A stretch of DNA of 40,200 nt from Candidatus Kaiserbacteria bacterium (GCA_028286865.1 JAQBQU010000001.1:1-40200), one strand, 5' to 3'; positions 8,580-18,011 are shown, counted from the stretch's first letter. Program-made: numbers and translations. Notes: generated by a model from the sequence alone, not told the origin.

Positions 8580-9161
8580 ATGAATAAAAAGATCGTCGTG
8601 ATCGCAGGGCCATCGGGGAGCGGAAAGAACACGCTCATCCGCAAGCTCAAAGAGCGATACCCGCGCATCGATACGCTGGTCACCGCAACCACCCGCATGG
8701 TCCGTCCCGGGGAAGAGGAGGGAAGAGATTATTTCTTTATGCCTATAGAACGTTTCGACGAGGAGACCGCCCGGGGAAATATCGCCGGAACCCGCTTCGT
8801 CCCGCTCTTCGGCGGCGTGCATTACGGTATATTCCTCCCGGATCTCAAGAAGAAGATCGATACCGCATCGGTGCTTTTCGCCCCGGTCGACCTCACGGGC
8901 GCGCGGTGGCTCAAGGAGAACTACGGAGCGCTTACCATATTCATCATGCCGGAATCATTCGAAGCGTATCGCTCCCGCGTGCATGCGCGCTCGCCCGAGA
9001 TGTCGGAGCGCGAGTTCAGTATGCGCATGAAGATCGCCGAAGACGAGTGCCGTACACACGCGCCGCAGTACGATTACCGCGTGGTGAACGCCGACGGCGC
9101 GCTCCAAGAGACCGTCGAGCAGGTCATAGAAATTTTGAAGAAAGAGGGCTATACTCTCTAA
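8580..9161 (+). CDS. gmk: Guanylate kinase-like protein
   Basis: GPSGSGKNTLIRKL, TATTRMVRPGEEEGRDYFFM, LTIFIMPES; gmk-type arrangement. Confidence 0.82.
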   Translation: MNKKIVVIAGPSGSGKNTLIRKLKERYPRIDTLVTATTRMVRPGEEEGRDYFFMPIERFDEETARGNIAGTRFVPLFGGVHYGIFLPDLKKKIDTASVLFAPVDLTGARWLKENYGALTIFIMPESFEAYRSRVHARSPEMSEREFSMRMKIAEDECRTHAPQYDYRVVNADGALQETVEQVIEILKKEGYTL

Positions 9162-9165
9162 AAAT

Positions 9166-9756
9166 ATGGAACCGGTAACATTACTTTTCTTCGGATCCCA
9201 GGGCGCGGGCAAGGGAACACAGGTCAAAATGTTGATGGATTTCTTGGCTTCAAAGTCTGATGCTCCGATAGTAAAGATCGATATGGGCGCGGAACTTCGC
9301 GGACTGCGCGATACGGGCTCGTACGCCGGTAAGCTCACAGGGACGGTCATCGACGCGGGCCATCGCATGCCGGATTTCATGCCGACATATCTCCAGACAA
9401 AAAAACTTGTTGATAATCTGGTGACCGGCAAGGAGCACATCATCGCCGACGGGCTCGCGCGCGGAGAAGATCAGACGCGCGCCTTTGACGATGCAATGAC
9501 CTTTTTCGGCCGTACCAATTTCCAGATCATCTCACTTGAGCTTCCCGAGGCGACCGTCATCCAGCGAATGCTCGCGCGCGGCCGCAACGACGACACCGAA
9601 GAAGGTATCCGTAATCGCCTGGGTTGGTACAAGACCGATGTCTTGCCGCAGCTCGCGATGCTTGAGGGTCGCGGCCGACCGGTGCATCACATCGACGGAG
9701 AACCCGACGTCGAGACCATTCATAAAAATATTCTCACAGCATTGAAGCTTGCATGA
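9166..9756 (+). CDS. adk: Adenylate kinase-like NMP kinase (short LID)
   Basis: FFGSQGAGKGTQVKML, VIDAGHRMPDFM, IADGLARGEDQ, short LID RGRNDDTEEGIRNRL. Confidence 0.78.
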   Translation: MEPVTLLFFGSQGAGKGTQVKMLMDFLASKSDAPIVKIDMGAELRGLRDTGSYAGKLTGTVIDAGHRMPDFMPTYLQTKKLVDNLVTGKEHIIADGLARGEDQTRAFDDAMTFFGRTNFQIISLELPEATVIQRMLARGRNDDTEEGIRNRLGWYKTDVLPQLAMLEGRGRPVHHIDGEPDVETIHKNILTALKLA

Positions 9757-10523
9757 TCGTAAAGACGGCAGAAGAACTCGCTATTTTGCGCGAAGGCGGA
9801 CGCAGGCTCGCACGCCATGTCCGCACGCTCTCTGAAATGGTGGCGCCCGGTATAACAGGGGACGAACTTGAAGCGAAGGCGCGTGCAATGGTGGAGGCCG
9901 ACGGCGATACCATGGCCTTTTATGATTACGGGTCCGGCAAGAAAGGCGAGAAATTTCCGGGCGGACTGTGCTTTTCGGTGAATGACATCATCGTGCATTC
10001 TCCGGCAGCAGGGAATGATACGCCGATCCAAGAAGGCGATGTCGTGTGCCTCGATTTTGGCATCCGCCACAAGGGTCTCGTCACCGACCATGCGGTGACC
10101 GTGATCGCGGGCAAAGCGCTCAATTCCGAGGATGAGCGGCTCGTGCGCGGAACCTTCGAAGCACTTCGTCTCGGTATCGCGCAGGCAAAAGTGGGCAATA
10201 CGACGGGGGATATCGGCTACGCGGTGGAGCGCTTCGCCAAGAAAGAAGGGTTCGGATACCCGAAGAATCTTTCGGGTCATGGTGTCGGCAAAGAGATACA
10301 CGAAGCACCCTATGTACCCAATTTCGGCGCGCCCGGATCCGGGGAGAAACTTCCCGAGGGTCTGGTCATCGCGATCGAGCCGATGTTCACCCTTGGCTCG
10401 GGAGAACTTTTCGTCGACAAAGATAATTTTTCATACCGGACCCGCGACGGCTCGCGCTCCGCGCATGCCGAACACACCGTAATAGTCACAAAGGACGGTC
10501 CTGAGATATTAACTGTCGAGTAA
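9753..10523 (+). CDS. map: Type I methionine aminopeptidase
   Basis: IVKTAEELAILREGGRRLA, DIIVHSPA, GDVVCLDFGI, NLSGHGVGKEIHEAPYVPNFG, IEPMFTLG. Confidence 0.96.
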   Translation: MIVKTAEELAILREGGRRLARHVRTLSEMVAPGITGDELEAKARAMVEADGDTMAFYDYGSGKKGEKFPGGLCFSVNDIIVHSPAAGNDTPIQEGDVVCLDFGIRHKGLVTDHAVTVIAGKALNSEDERLVRGTFEALRLGIAQAKVGNTTGDIGYAVERFAKKEGFGYPKNLSGHGVGKEIHEAPYVPNFGAPGSGEKLPEGLVIAIEPMFTLGSGELFVDKDNFSYRTRDGSRSAHAEHTVIVTKDGPEILTVE

Positions 10524-10600
10524 AGTGAGCGAAATGAAAAATATGCATTTTACATTTCCGAACGCACGAAGACAGAAAGCTTCGCTTACGAAGGAATAAT

Positions 10601-11134
10601 ATGAATGTCTGCGTCTTCTGCTCCGCAAGCCAGATCGCCGAAAAGTATACGAAGCCGGCAGAGGAGCTCGGAAAGATGCTCGGCGAAGCGGGGCACTCGC
10701 TCGTATGGGGAGGCTCCGACAAAGGGCTGATGAAACAGATCGCGACGAGTGTGGAGAATGCGGGCGGCAAACTCATCGGGGTCTCAGTCGAAATGTTCAG
10801 TCACGTGGCGCGTAAGAATGTGCACGAGATGATCATGACAAAGACGCTCGGGGAGCGTAAGGCGATCATGCTGGAGCGAGCTGATTCTATCGTTGTATTG
10901 GTGGGCGGTATCGGTACCCTCGATGAACTCACCGAAGTGCTCGAGCTCCGCAAGCACTCGATACATACGAAACCGATCGTGGTCCTCAACACTGACGGAT
11001 TCTATGACGGCATGAAAGCTCAGCTTGAACGCATGTCGAACGAGGGATTCCTCATGAGTGCGAATGTCCCGCGCCCGCTTGAAGAGCTCATCACGTTCGC
11101 AGATACACCGGCCGAGGTGATCAGCGCGATCTGA
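10601..11134 (+). CDS. LOG family (lysine decarboxylase-like/SLOG superfamily) protein
   Basis: MNVCVFCSAS, LVWGGSDKGLM, ERKAIMLERADSIVVLVGGIGTLDELTEVLELRKH. Confidence 0.85.
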   Translation: MNVCVFCSASQIAEKYTKPAEELGKMLGEAGHSLVWGGSDKGLMKQIATSVENAGGKLIGVSVEMFSHVARKNVHEMIMTKTLGERKAIMLERADSIVVLVGGIGTLDELTEVLELRKHSIHTKPIVVLNTDGFYDGMKAQLERMSNEGFLMSANVPRPLEELITFADTPAEVISAI

Positions 11135-11161
11135 ACCTGCTCCAAGTGATATAATTCGCTC

Positions 11162-13969
11162 ATGCCTCCATCGATGAGGGAGCGGCCGCGTGCCGCATCC
11201 GAAAGTAAATTCACCACTCCCGAAGAGGAGCTCGCATATCTGCGCGAACAGGTCGCCCAAAAAGAAAAAGCACTCGAGGTCCAATCGAGCGATTTTGAAC
11301 GCGAACGCATCGCAAAGCGGGAAGTGCGCGAATATGCCGAGGAGTCCCCAGCGACCGTCCTCCATGAGACGATCATCATGCCCGAGCACGAGACCGTCAG
11401 GCAGCTTTTGAAGCTTGAGCCGGAGACGCATGATGTGCAGCTCGACGGGCTCCTTAATATCGTCGCATCCCGCGGCATCCGCAACGCCCTTTCGGTGGCG
11501 GCGCGGATGAAGAATCCCCATCTCGAGGACGATTTTCACCGCGCACTCGTGCGCTATGTCTCCGAAGGGCTCCCGCGCAAAGGTATTCCCGCGCCGGAAA
11601 AGGTGATGCACTCGCTCGAACTCGTGCTCTTCGAGGTACAGCCGCAAGCGCAGGGAGAAGGGACCAAGGAAGAATCGCGCCAAGCAAAGCTCGAACAGAT
11701 ACTCTCATCTTCAGATCAATTGTACGCGGGGCTCTTGTCATTCGTGGGCCACAGCGAAGGCTTTTCTCTTGAGATAGCCGTTCCCGAAGGCTCGGAAGCG
11801 GCGGCACTCTACCTTGCGGTCCCGCACTCGAAAAAAGTGCTCGCAGAACACCTCATCTCCTCGATCTTCCCCAACGCCCGTATCTCTGAGAGCCGGGGAG
11901 ATTACAATATATTCAACTATCAGGGCGCTCATGCGGCCGCATATGCTTCGCTCGCGCATCATCCGGCGTATCCGCTCAAAACAGCAGAAATGTTCGAACT
12001 CGACCCGATGAATGTGCTCCTCTCTGCGTTCTCAAAGCTCGCCAAGCATGGCGAAGGCGCGGCGATCCAGATCACGGTCGGCAATGAAGGGGATCGGTAC
12101 AATCATCATTACAAAAAGATCCTCCGCGAGGTAGAAAAAGGGAAGCCCTTGCACGAAGCATTCAAAGTACCGGAGACGGAGCTGGGCGAAGCGCTCCACG
12201 GCATTGCAAAAAGTCTTTTTTCTTCCAAGGTCCAGAAAGAATACGACAAGGAGCATGACATGAAGCGGCAGGGCGACCAGGTGGCGACCGAAGCGATCGG
12301 GCGCAAGATAAAGACGCGTATCGCCCCCGTTTCGATCCGGCTCATTGCATCCGGGCCTTCGGGAGCGCGTGCCGAAGAGATATTGAACAATCTCATTGCA
12401 CCTTTCTCGCAGTTCGATGACCCGAAGGGTAATGCCTTGGTCTTCAAGCGTGTCTCGAGCTGGAGTATCGCGGGCTTCTTGCGCGATTACACATACCGCT
12501 CATTTGAATCCTCGATCGCCATGCCGCTCTCCCTTGGCGAGATCACCGCGATGTATCACTTTACCGCCGAGCGCGTGACCACCTCGCGCGAACTGAAGCG
12601 GAATTTCTCGAAGCAATCTCCCGCGCCGGTCGGTATCGGGGGCGAGGGGATCGTGATCGGCATCAACCACTTTGGAGGAGACGAGACGCCGGTGCATTTC
12701 GCCCCCGCGGACCGCTTGCGCCATACGTACGTGATAGGACAGACTGGTACCGGTAAGACCGGGCTCATCAAGAATATGATCCTGCAGGATATTCAAAATG
12801 GCGAAGGTGTGTGCTTCATCGATCCGCACGGCAACGATATCGAGGACATCCTCGCAGCGATACCCCCTGAACGGGCCAAAGACGTGATCTATTTCGATCC
12901 CGCATATACCAAGCGCCCGATGGGCCTCAATATGCTCGAATACGATCAGTCGCGCCCCGAAATGAAGACGTTCGTCATCGATGAGGTGTACGGCATCTTC
13001 CGCAAGCTTTATTCCGACGTGCCCGAAGCATTCGGTCCGATGTTCGAACAGTATTACCGCAACGCGGTGCAGCTCGTGATAGAAGACCCGGAATCGGGAT
13101 GCACCTTCGTAGAGGTCCCGCGCGTATTCGCGGACGCCGCATTCCGCAAGCTCAAACTTTCGAAATGCAAAAATCCGATAGTCGTACAATTTTGGAAGAA
13201 GATCGCCGAAGCGGCGGGAGGGGATGCGGCGCTCGAGAACATCGTGCCGTATATTTCGAGCAAGTTCGATGTGTTCCTCTCTAATGACATTATGCGTCCG
13301 ATCGTTTCCCAAGAGAGATCGGCTTTCAATTTCCGCGAGATCATGGACGGAAAGAAGATATTTCTCGCCAATCTCTCCAAGGGCCGCTTGGGCGACCGCA
13401 ACACATCACTGCTCGGTCTTGTCCTTGTGTCCAAGTTCCTCCAGGCGGCATTCTCACGTGCCGACACCCGCGAAGTGCTCCCGACCTTCTATATGTATAT
13501 CGACGAATTCCAGAACTTCGCGACACCTTCGATCTCGACCATTCTCTCGGAAGCGCGTAAGTACAAGCTGAGCCTCACGGTCGCGCATCAATATATCGCT
13601 CAGCTCGAAGACGACATCCGCGACTCGGTCATCGGCAACGTCGGCACCAAGATATCGATGCGCATCGGTACCACCGACGCGGAATTCCTGGAAAAGCAGT
13701 TCGCGCCCACATTCAATGCGCAGGATCTCGAAAATCTTCCGAATCGCACCGGTGTCGCGGCACTTTTGGTCAATGGTGTACCGGCGAAGCCGTTCACGAT
13801 CGAGACGGTGAACCTTCCGAAGATCGACTACACCCGACTCGATGAAATGAAGAAGCTCTCATATGAGAAGTACGGCCGCGATAGGGCGGAAGTCGAGGCT
13901 GATGTGGACCGCAAATTCGCCCCCGTCCCGCGTCCCGTCATCGACCTGAGTGCCGCAACAGGTCTCTAG
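11162..13969 (+). CDS. VirD4/TraG/DUF87-like ATPase (type IV secretion coupling-protein family)
   Basis: Walker A HTYVIGQTGTGKTGLIKNMILQD, GEGVCFIDPHGNDIEDIL, FYMYIDEFQNFATPSISTILSEARKYKLSLTVAHQYIAQL. Confidence 0.88.
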   Translation: MPPSMRERPRAASESKFTTPEEELAYLREQVAQKEKALEVQSSDFERERIAKREVREYAEESPATVLHETIIMPEHETVRQLLKLEPETHDVQLDGLLNIVASRGIRNALSVAARMKNPHLEDDFHRALVRYVSEGLPRKGIPAPEKVMHSLELVLFEVQPQAQGEGTKEESRQAKLEQILSSSDQLYAGLLSFVGHSEGFSLEIAVPEGSEAAALYLAVPHSKKVLAEHLISSIFPNARISESRGDYNIFNYQGAHAAAYASLAHHPAYPLKTAEMFELDPMNVLLSAFSKLAKHGEGAAIQITVGNEGDRYNHHYKKILREVEKGKPLHEAFKVPETELGEALHGIAKSLFSSKVQKEYDKEHDMKRQGDQVATEAIGRKIKTRIAPVSIRLIASGPSGARAEEILNNLIAPFSQFDDPKGNALVFKRVSSWSIAGFLRDYTYRSFESSIAMPLSLGEITAMYHFTAERVTTSRELKRNFSKQSPAPVGIGGEGIVIGINHFGGDETPVHFAPADRLRHTYVIGQTGTGKTGLIKNMILQDIQNGEGVCFIDPHGNDIEDILAAIPPERAKDVIYFDPAYTKRPMGLNMLEYDQSRPEMKTFVIDEVYGIFRKLYSDVPEAFGPMFEQYYRNAVQLVIEDPESGCTFVEVPRVFADAAFRKLKLSKCKNPIVVQFWKKIAEAAGGDAALENIVPYISSKFDVFLSNDIMRPIVSQERSAFNFREIMDGKKIFLANLSKGRLGDRNTSLLGLVLVSKFLQAAFSRADTREVLPTFYMYIDEFQNFATPSISTILSEARKYKLSLTVAHQYIAQLEDDIRDSVIGNVGTKISMRIGTTDAEFLEKQFAPTFNAQDLENLPNRTGVAALLVNGVPAKPFTIETVNLPKIDYTRLDEMKKLSYEKYGRDRAEVEADVDRKFAPVPRPVIDLSAATGL

Positions 13970-14023
13970 GATACTTTTTGGCTGGATGCTACGATTTCTT
14001 CATTAATCCTTAGGGGTCATATT

Positions 14024-15091
14024 ATGAACCAAAAAGGTTTTTCCGTACTTCCATTACTTAGTATTCTCGCGCTGATTGCAGTTCTCGGGGGCGGATTTTG
14101 GATGGTCAAACAGAATATCGCACAGACGGGCCCTGCGATCGATGAATTGCCAACACTTCAGACAAATACTTCCACTCAAACATCAGTTCAGGTATCTGCA
14201 GAAACTGCTTCACAAGCCGTGCAGACATTCTCTTCTACACCGTCTTCGGGCAACGCCCCACTCAGAGTCACATTCAATGGATTTTCGTTCTCTACATTAA
14301 TAGGTGCATACGTCGACTTCGGCGACGGGTCAAAGGCTTTCTGCAGTGAGGGTGATTGTCCGATCGAGCCGCTTCAATATACCTACACTTCGCCGGGCAC
14401 GTATACTGCGACACTTTCAAAAATGACGAACGGCAATCTACATAAGATTGCTTCTGCAACGATCACGGTAACCGGTGCAACTACTTCATCAATCTCTGTC
14501 TCGGGCATGACCATATATACCGACGCTGATTTCGGTTTCTCATTCTGGTATCCGAGCGGATGGAAGCTTACGAGCAATAAGTATGATACCTATTCAGACG
14601 GAGAGGGAAGAACCACAGGGAAAATAGTAGTTTCGTCGGGAGATTCGCAGGATAATGGAGTAACGATCGTCACCTATGTTTCAAGTTCAACTCAATACAC
14701 CAGTCGTGGCGCGTGCGGGACCTGTGCCCCCATCACATACTATTTCGACGCCCCGAATCATATATGGATGAGGCAAATGCCCGATGGAGTGGGAGGTGAT
14801 CCGGAAGGTGTCCAAGATCGTACGAAAACTACTGCACCAGCACCCGCGGATACATCCGTAAATACGATGGGCGGACTCCATATTTTTGGAGGTAATTATT
14901 CAGAGATCGTACCGCTTACGGCGAGAAATTTTCTTCTTATAACTGAGAACAGCTACAGAAACAGCTATTTTAGCGAGGTTCCACTCATCAATACCATCGT
15001 TGCTACCGATCCTGCGGTCGCGACGCCCGTGAGTGCCGCGAAGCAGCAGGCGACCATTCAGGCTGAGAAGGACGCATACGCAAATCAGTAA
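14024..15091 (+). CDS. Membrane-anchored secreted protein with PKD-like domain
   Basis: N-terminal TM MNQKGFSVLPLLSILALIAVLGGGFWMV; YVDFGDGSKAFCSEGDCPIEPLQYTYTSPGTYTATLS. Confidence 0.8.
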   Translation: MNQKGFSVLPLLSILALIAVLGGGFWMVKQNIAQTGPAIDELPTLQTNTSTQTSVQVSAETASQAVQTFSSTPSSGNAPLRVTFNGFSFSTLIGAYVDFGDGSKAFCSEGDCPIEPLQYTYTSPGTYTATLSKMTNGNLHKIASATITVTGATTSSISVSGMTIYTDADFGFSFWYPSGWKLTSNKYDTYSDGEGRTTGKIVVSSGDSQDNGVTIVTYVSSSTQYTSRGACGTCAPITYYFDAPNHIWMRQMPDGVGGDPEGVQDRTKTTAPAPADTSVNTMGGLHIFGGNYSEIVPLTARNFLLITENSYRNSYFSEVPLINTIVATDPAVATPVSAAKQQATIQAEKDAYANQ

Positions 15092-15112
15092 TTTCGTGGT
15101 AAAGTATCGGCC

Positions 15113-15715
15113 ATGCCACATCCTAAAAAAGAACGCACATTCGTCATTATTAAGCCCGACGGCGTCCAGCGCGGTCTCGTAGGCGAGATCATCCAGCGCT
15201 ATGAACGCACCGGTCTCAAGCTCGTAGGTATGCGCTTTGGCGTCGCCGATGAGAAGAAGTTCTGGGTCCATTACAACAAAGACGATGCCTGGTTCCTCAA
15301 GAAGGGGACCAAGATCGCAGAAGATAAGAAGGCCAACGGTCTTCCATCTGATAAGGAGCCGCTCGAATACGGGAAGGACATCATCCGACAGCTCGTGAAG
15401 TTCATGACCTCCGGTCCTGTGCTCATGATGGTCTGGGAAGGTAACCAGGCGGCGCTCGTCGTGAAGAAGCTCACCGGGGAAACCGAGCCTTCGACATCTG
15501 ACGTCGGAACGATCCGCGGCGACTTCACGCTCGACTCGTACAACATAGCTGCCGTCGACGACCGCGCGGTACGCAATCTCATCCACTGCTCAGAATCCGC
15601 TGAAGAAGCGGCTCGCGAGATCGCGATCTGGTTCACCGATGCCGAAATGACCGAATATCGCCACATCAACGAGCAGATCCTCTACGACGTGAACCTCGAC
15701 GGTATACTCGAATAA
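15113..15715 (+). CDS. ndk: Nucleoside diphosphate kinase with internal insertions
   Basis: ERTFVIIKPDGVQRGLVGEIIQRYERTGLKLVGM, FMTSGPVLMMVWEG, GTIRGDF, active-site-like NLIHCSES. Confidence 0.93.
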   Translation: MPHPKKERTFVIIKPDGVQRGLVGEIIQRYERTGLKLVGMRFGVADEKKFWVHYNKDDAWFLKKGTKIAEDKKANGLPSDKEPLEYGKDIIRQLVKFMTSGPVLMMVWEGNQAALVVKKLTGETEPSTSDVGTIRGDFTLDSYNIAAVDDRAVRNLIHCSESAEEAAREIAIWFTDAEMTEYRHINEQILYDVNLDGILE

Positions 15716-15725
15716 GACCCTCGCT

Positions 15726-16022
15726 ATGGAGTACATCCATCAAACGACGTACGGACATGCCGGCGGATTCCATACCGCAAAACCCATCATGGCGATCGAC
15801 CGCGCAAAGGGTCATATCTACGATATGAAGAATGGCCGGCCGGATATGGCGAAGCCGCTCTACGCTATCCGCGATAATCATGCCTTTGCGACCTCATTTC
15901 ATCCCGGAGGCGAAAGTCAGCACGCGGTCTTCGAGATCCGCGGCGACAAAGTGCACACCACGGTGAATCACCCCGAACACAATCCCGCATCTCCCGCGTT
16001 CGAGATACGCATGCAGACATAA
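15726..16022 (+). CDS. Hypothetical protein (98 aa)
   Basis: ORF directly after ndk; His-rich, no recognised family. Confidence 0.5.
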   Translation: MEYIHQTTYGHAGGFHTAKPIMAIDRAKGHIYDMKNGRPDMAKPLYAIRDNHAFATSFHPGGESQHAVFEIRGDKVHTTVNHPEHNPASPAFEIRMQT

Positions 16023-16060
16023 TTCACATGCGCTTCAGTCGCAGAGGTGTATACTCATTT

Positions 16061-16213
16061 GTAGGCGGTCAGTACTAATACCTGCTTGGCTCAATCAGGG
16101 TCGCCCACATTGCTGTATGCCTTGGTATACATGCTGCGGCAGCCCACCTGGTCCTCAAACCCAGGCTTGCCGTACTACCGCTTACCGAACGATCCGCCAT
16201 CCGGCGGATTTTT
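16061..16213 (+). ncRNA. Candidate structured small RNA (6S-like or unclassified) with intrinsic terminator
   Basis: TATACT at 16050-16055; terminal helix GTAGGCGGTCAGTAC (16061-16075) / GTACTACCGCTTAC (16172-16185), about 14 bp with one bulge; internal hairpin GTATGC-CTTG-GTATAC; terminator ATCCGCC-ATCC-GGCGGAT-TTTT (16192-16213). No ORF. Confidence 0.6.
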
Positions 16214-16229
16214 GGGTTAGAATGTCGCA

Positions 16230-16592
16230 ATGGCTTTGAAGATATTCCTCTCCGGCGTCGCCGTGTTCTGCGCTTTGGCCATTGTCTATGTATATAGTTT
16301 ATACGCAGGCTTCTTTTTTTCGATCTGGTGGTGGGATATTCCGATGCATATCGGCGGCGGCGTTCTCGCGGGCCTCATCGGCGCATGGTTTTCGATCATA
16401 TTCAGCGGTCGAGTGTCGCTTCTTTCGATCTTTGCGGGCGTCATAGTACTTGGCGTAGCTGTGGAGGCACTCGAATACGCACTCGGCTTCACATATTCAC
16501 CGTTCATGAGCTATCCCGTCGATACCGCTAAGGACTTAGTAGATGATCTCGTGGGCGGTGTCATTGTAGGCTATCTGCTCGCGCGTGTATGA
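16230..16592 (+). CDS. Small multi-TM membrane protein (DUF2238/VanZ-like flavour)
   Basis: Four hydrophobic segments; DIPMHIGGGVLAG, EALEYALG, DTAKDLVDDLVGGVIVGYLL. Confidence 0.7.
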   Translation: MALKIFLSGVAVFCALAIVYVYSLYAGFFFSIWWWDIPMHIGGGVLAGLIGAWFSIIFSGRVSLLSIFAGVIVLGVAVEALEYALGFTYSPFMSYPVDTAKDLVDDLVGGVIVGYLLARV

Positions 16593-17959
16593 CATCAAAG
16601 ATCACATTCCACGGCGGAGCAGGCACGGTGACGGGCGCAAATTTTTTACTTGAGACCGGCGAGAAGAAAATACTCGTGGATTGCGGCGCGCTCGAGCGCG
16701 AACATCACACGGGCGACGTGTGCGACACCACCAATGCGCTGCCGTTCCCGTATGATCCCGCGTCGATCGATGTGCTCATCGTGACGCATGCACATGCTGA
16801 TCATATCGGGCGCATCCCGAAGCTCGTACGCGACGGTTTTCGCGGTGCCATTATCTCTACGCCGGCGACGCGTGACCTGGCTCAGATCATGTTCGCCGAT
16901 GCGCTCAATATCATGTCGCTCAATGAGGGCCTCCACCACTGCGACCCGCTCTATTCGCAGGAAGATATCGACGCGACGGTGCCGCTCTGGCAGGTACACG
17001 AATACCACGAACATTTTGAAGTAGGGGATACGCGCGTGGAATTTTCTGATGCGGGACACATCTTGGGTTCCGCTCTTGTGAAGTTCACCCGCGGCGGTCG
17101 CACACTGATGTTCACGGGAGACCTGGGCAATACTCCCGAGCCACTTCTCAATGCCACCGAGAGCCCCGTGGGAGCACATTACATCGTAATGGAGAGCGTG
17201 TACGGCGATCGCGTGCACGAAGGCAGGGAAGGGCGCAAAGAGCGCCTACGCCAGGCGATCGAAGATACCCGCGAGCGCAAGGGCGTACTGCTCATTCCGT
17301 CATTCTCTATCGAGCGCACGCAGATACTCCTCTCCGAGATCAATGAAATGGTCGAAAGCGGGGCGCTCAAGCCGCTCCCCATCTATCTCGATGCGCCGCT
17401 CGCGAATAAAGTGACGCAGGTGTTCCGGGAGTACAGCACAATACTCAATCCCGATGTACGGCAGCATTTTGAAAGCGGTGACGACCCGTTCACCTTTAAG
17501 GGGCTCACCATCGTGGCGCATACCGGCGAATCGCGGGCACTGCATACGAAGCCGGATCCGAAGGTCATCATCGCGGGGGCCGGCATGTCGGTCGGCGGCC
17601 GCATCCGCGCGCACGAAAAGGCATATCTTGGTAATGAGAATACGACGGTGCTCTTCGTGGGATACCAGGCACCGGGGAGTTTGGGTCGCCGTCTCTACGA
17701 CGGAGAGAAAAAAGTGCGCATCGACGATGAGTGGATCCGCGTACGCGCGCAGATCGATATGCTCACCGGATATTCCGGTCATGCCGATCGCGATCAGCTT
17801 CTGGATTTCATCGAACAGGCGGGGGAGTCACTCGAAAAAGTATTTATTACGATGGGTGAACCGAAAGCATCGCTCTTTTTAGCGCAACGCGCAAAAGATT
17901 TTCTCGGTGTGAACGCTATTGTCCCCGAAAAAGATCAGGTCGTTGAGATCGATCTCTGA
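16589..17959 (+). CDS. MBL-fold beta-CASP RNA metallohydrolase
   Basis: THAHADHIGRIPKL, SDAGHILGSALV, FTGDLGN, IIAGAGMSVGGRIRAHEKAYLGNENTTVLFVGYQAPGSLGR, GYSGHADRDQLLDFI. Confidence 0.93.
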   Translation: MTSKITFHGGAGTVTGANFLLETGEKKILVDCGALEREHHTGDVCDTTNALPFPYDPASIDVLIVTHAHADHIGRIPKLVRDGFRGAIISTPATRDLAQIMFADALNIMSLNEGLHHCDPLYSQEDIDATVPLWQVHEYHEHFEVGDTRVEFSDAGHILGSALVKFTRGGRTLMFTGDLGNTPEPLLNATESPVGAHYIVMESVYGDRVHEGREGRKERLRQAIEDTRERKGVLLIPSFSIERTQILLSEINEMVESGALKPLPIYLDAPLANKVTQVFREYSTILNPDVRQHFESGDDPFTFKGLTIVAHTGESRALHTKPDPKVIIAGAGMSVGGRIRAHEKAYLGNENTTVLFVGYQAPGSLGRRLYDGEKKVRIDDEWIRVRAQIDMLTGYSGHADRDQLLDFIEQAGESLEKVFITMGEPKASLFLAQRAKDFLGVNAIVPEKDQVVEIDL

Positions 17960-18011
17960 CCTGAGGAAAAGTCATCACCTCGCTCACTTTGCTAGGTTAT
18001 AATATTCATTC

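Noticed and set aside
10784-11683. 299-aa antisense ORF
   Set aside because: Overlaps the LOG gene and the VirD4-like gene on the opposite strand; no recognisable domain.
12500-13312. 270-aa antisense ORF inside the ATPase gene
   Set aside because: Complement of a Walker-motif coding frame; shadow ORF.
16061-16190. tRNA, SRP RNA, tmRNA or RNase P RNA
   Set aside because: No T-loop GGTTCGA motif, no SRP GGAAGGAAGC tetraloop region, no tmRNA tag or RNase P core motifs; left as unclassified structured RNA.
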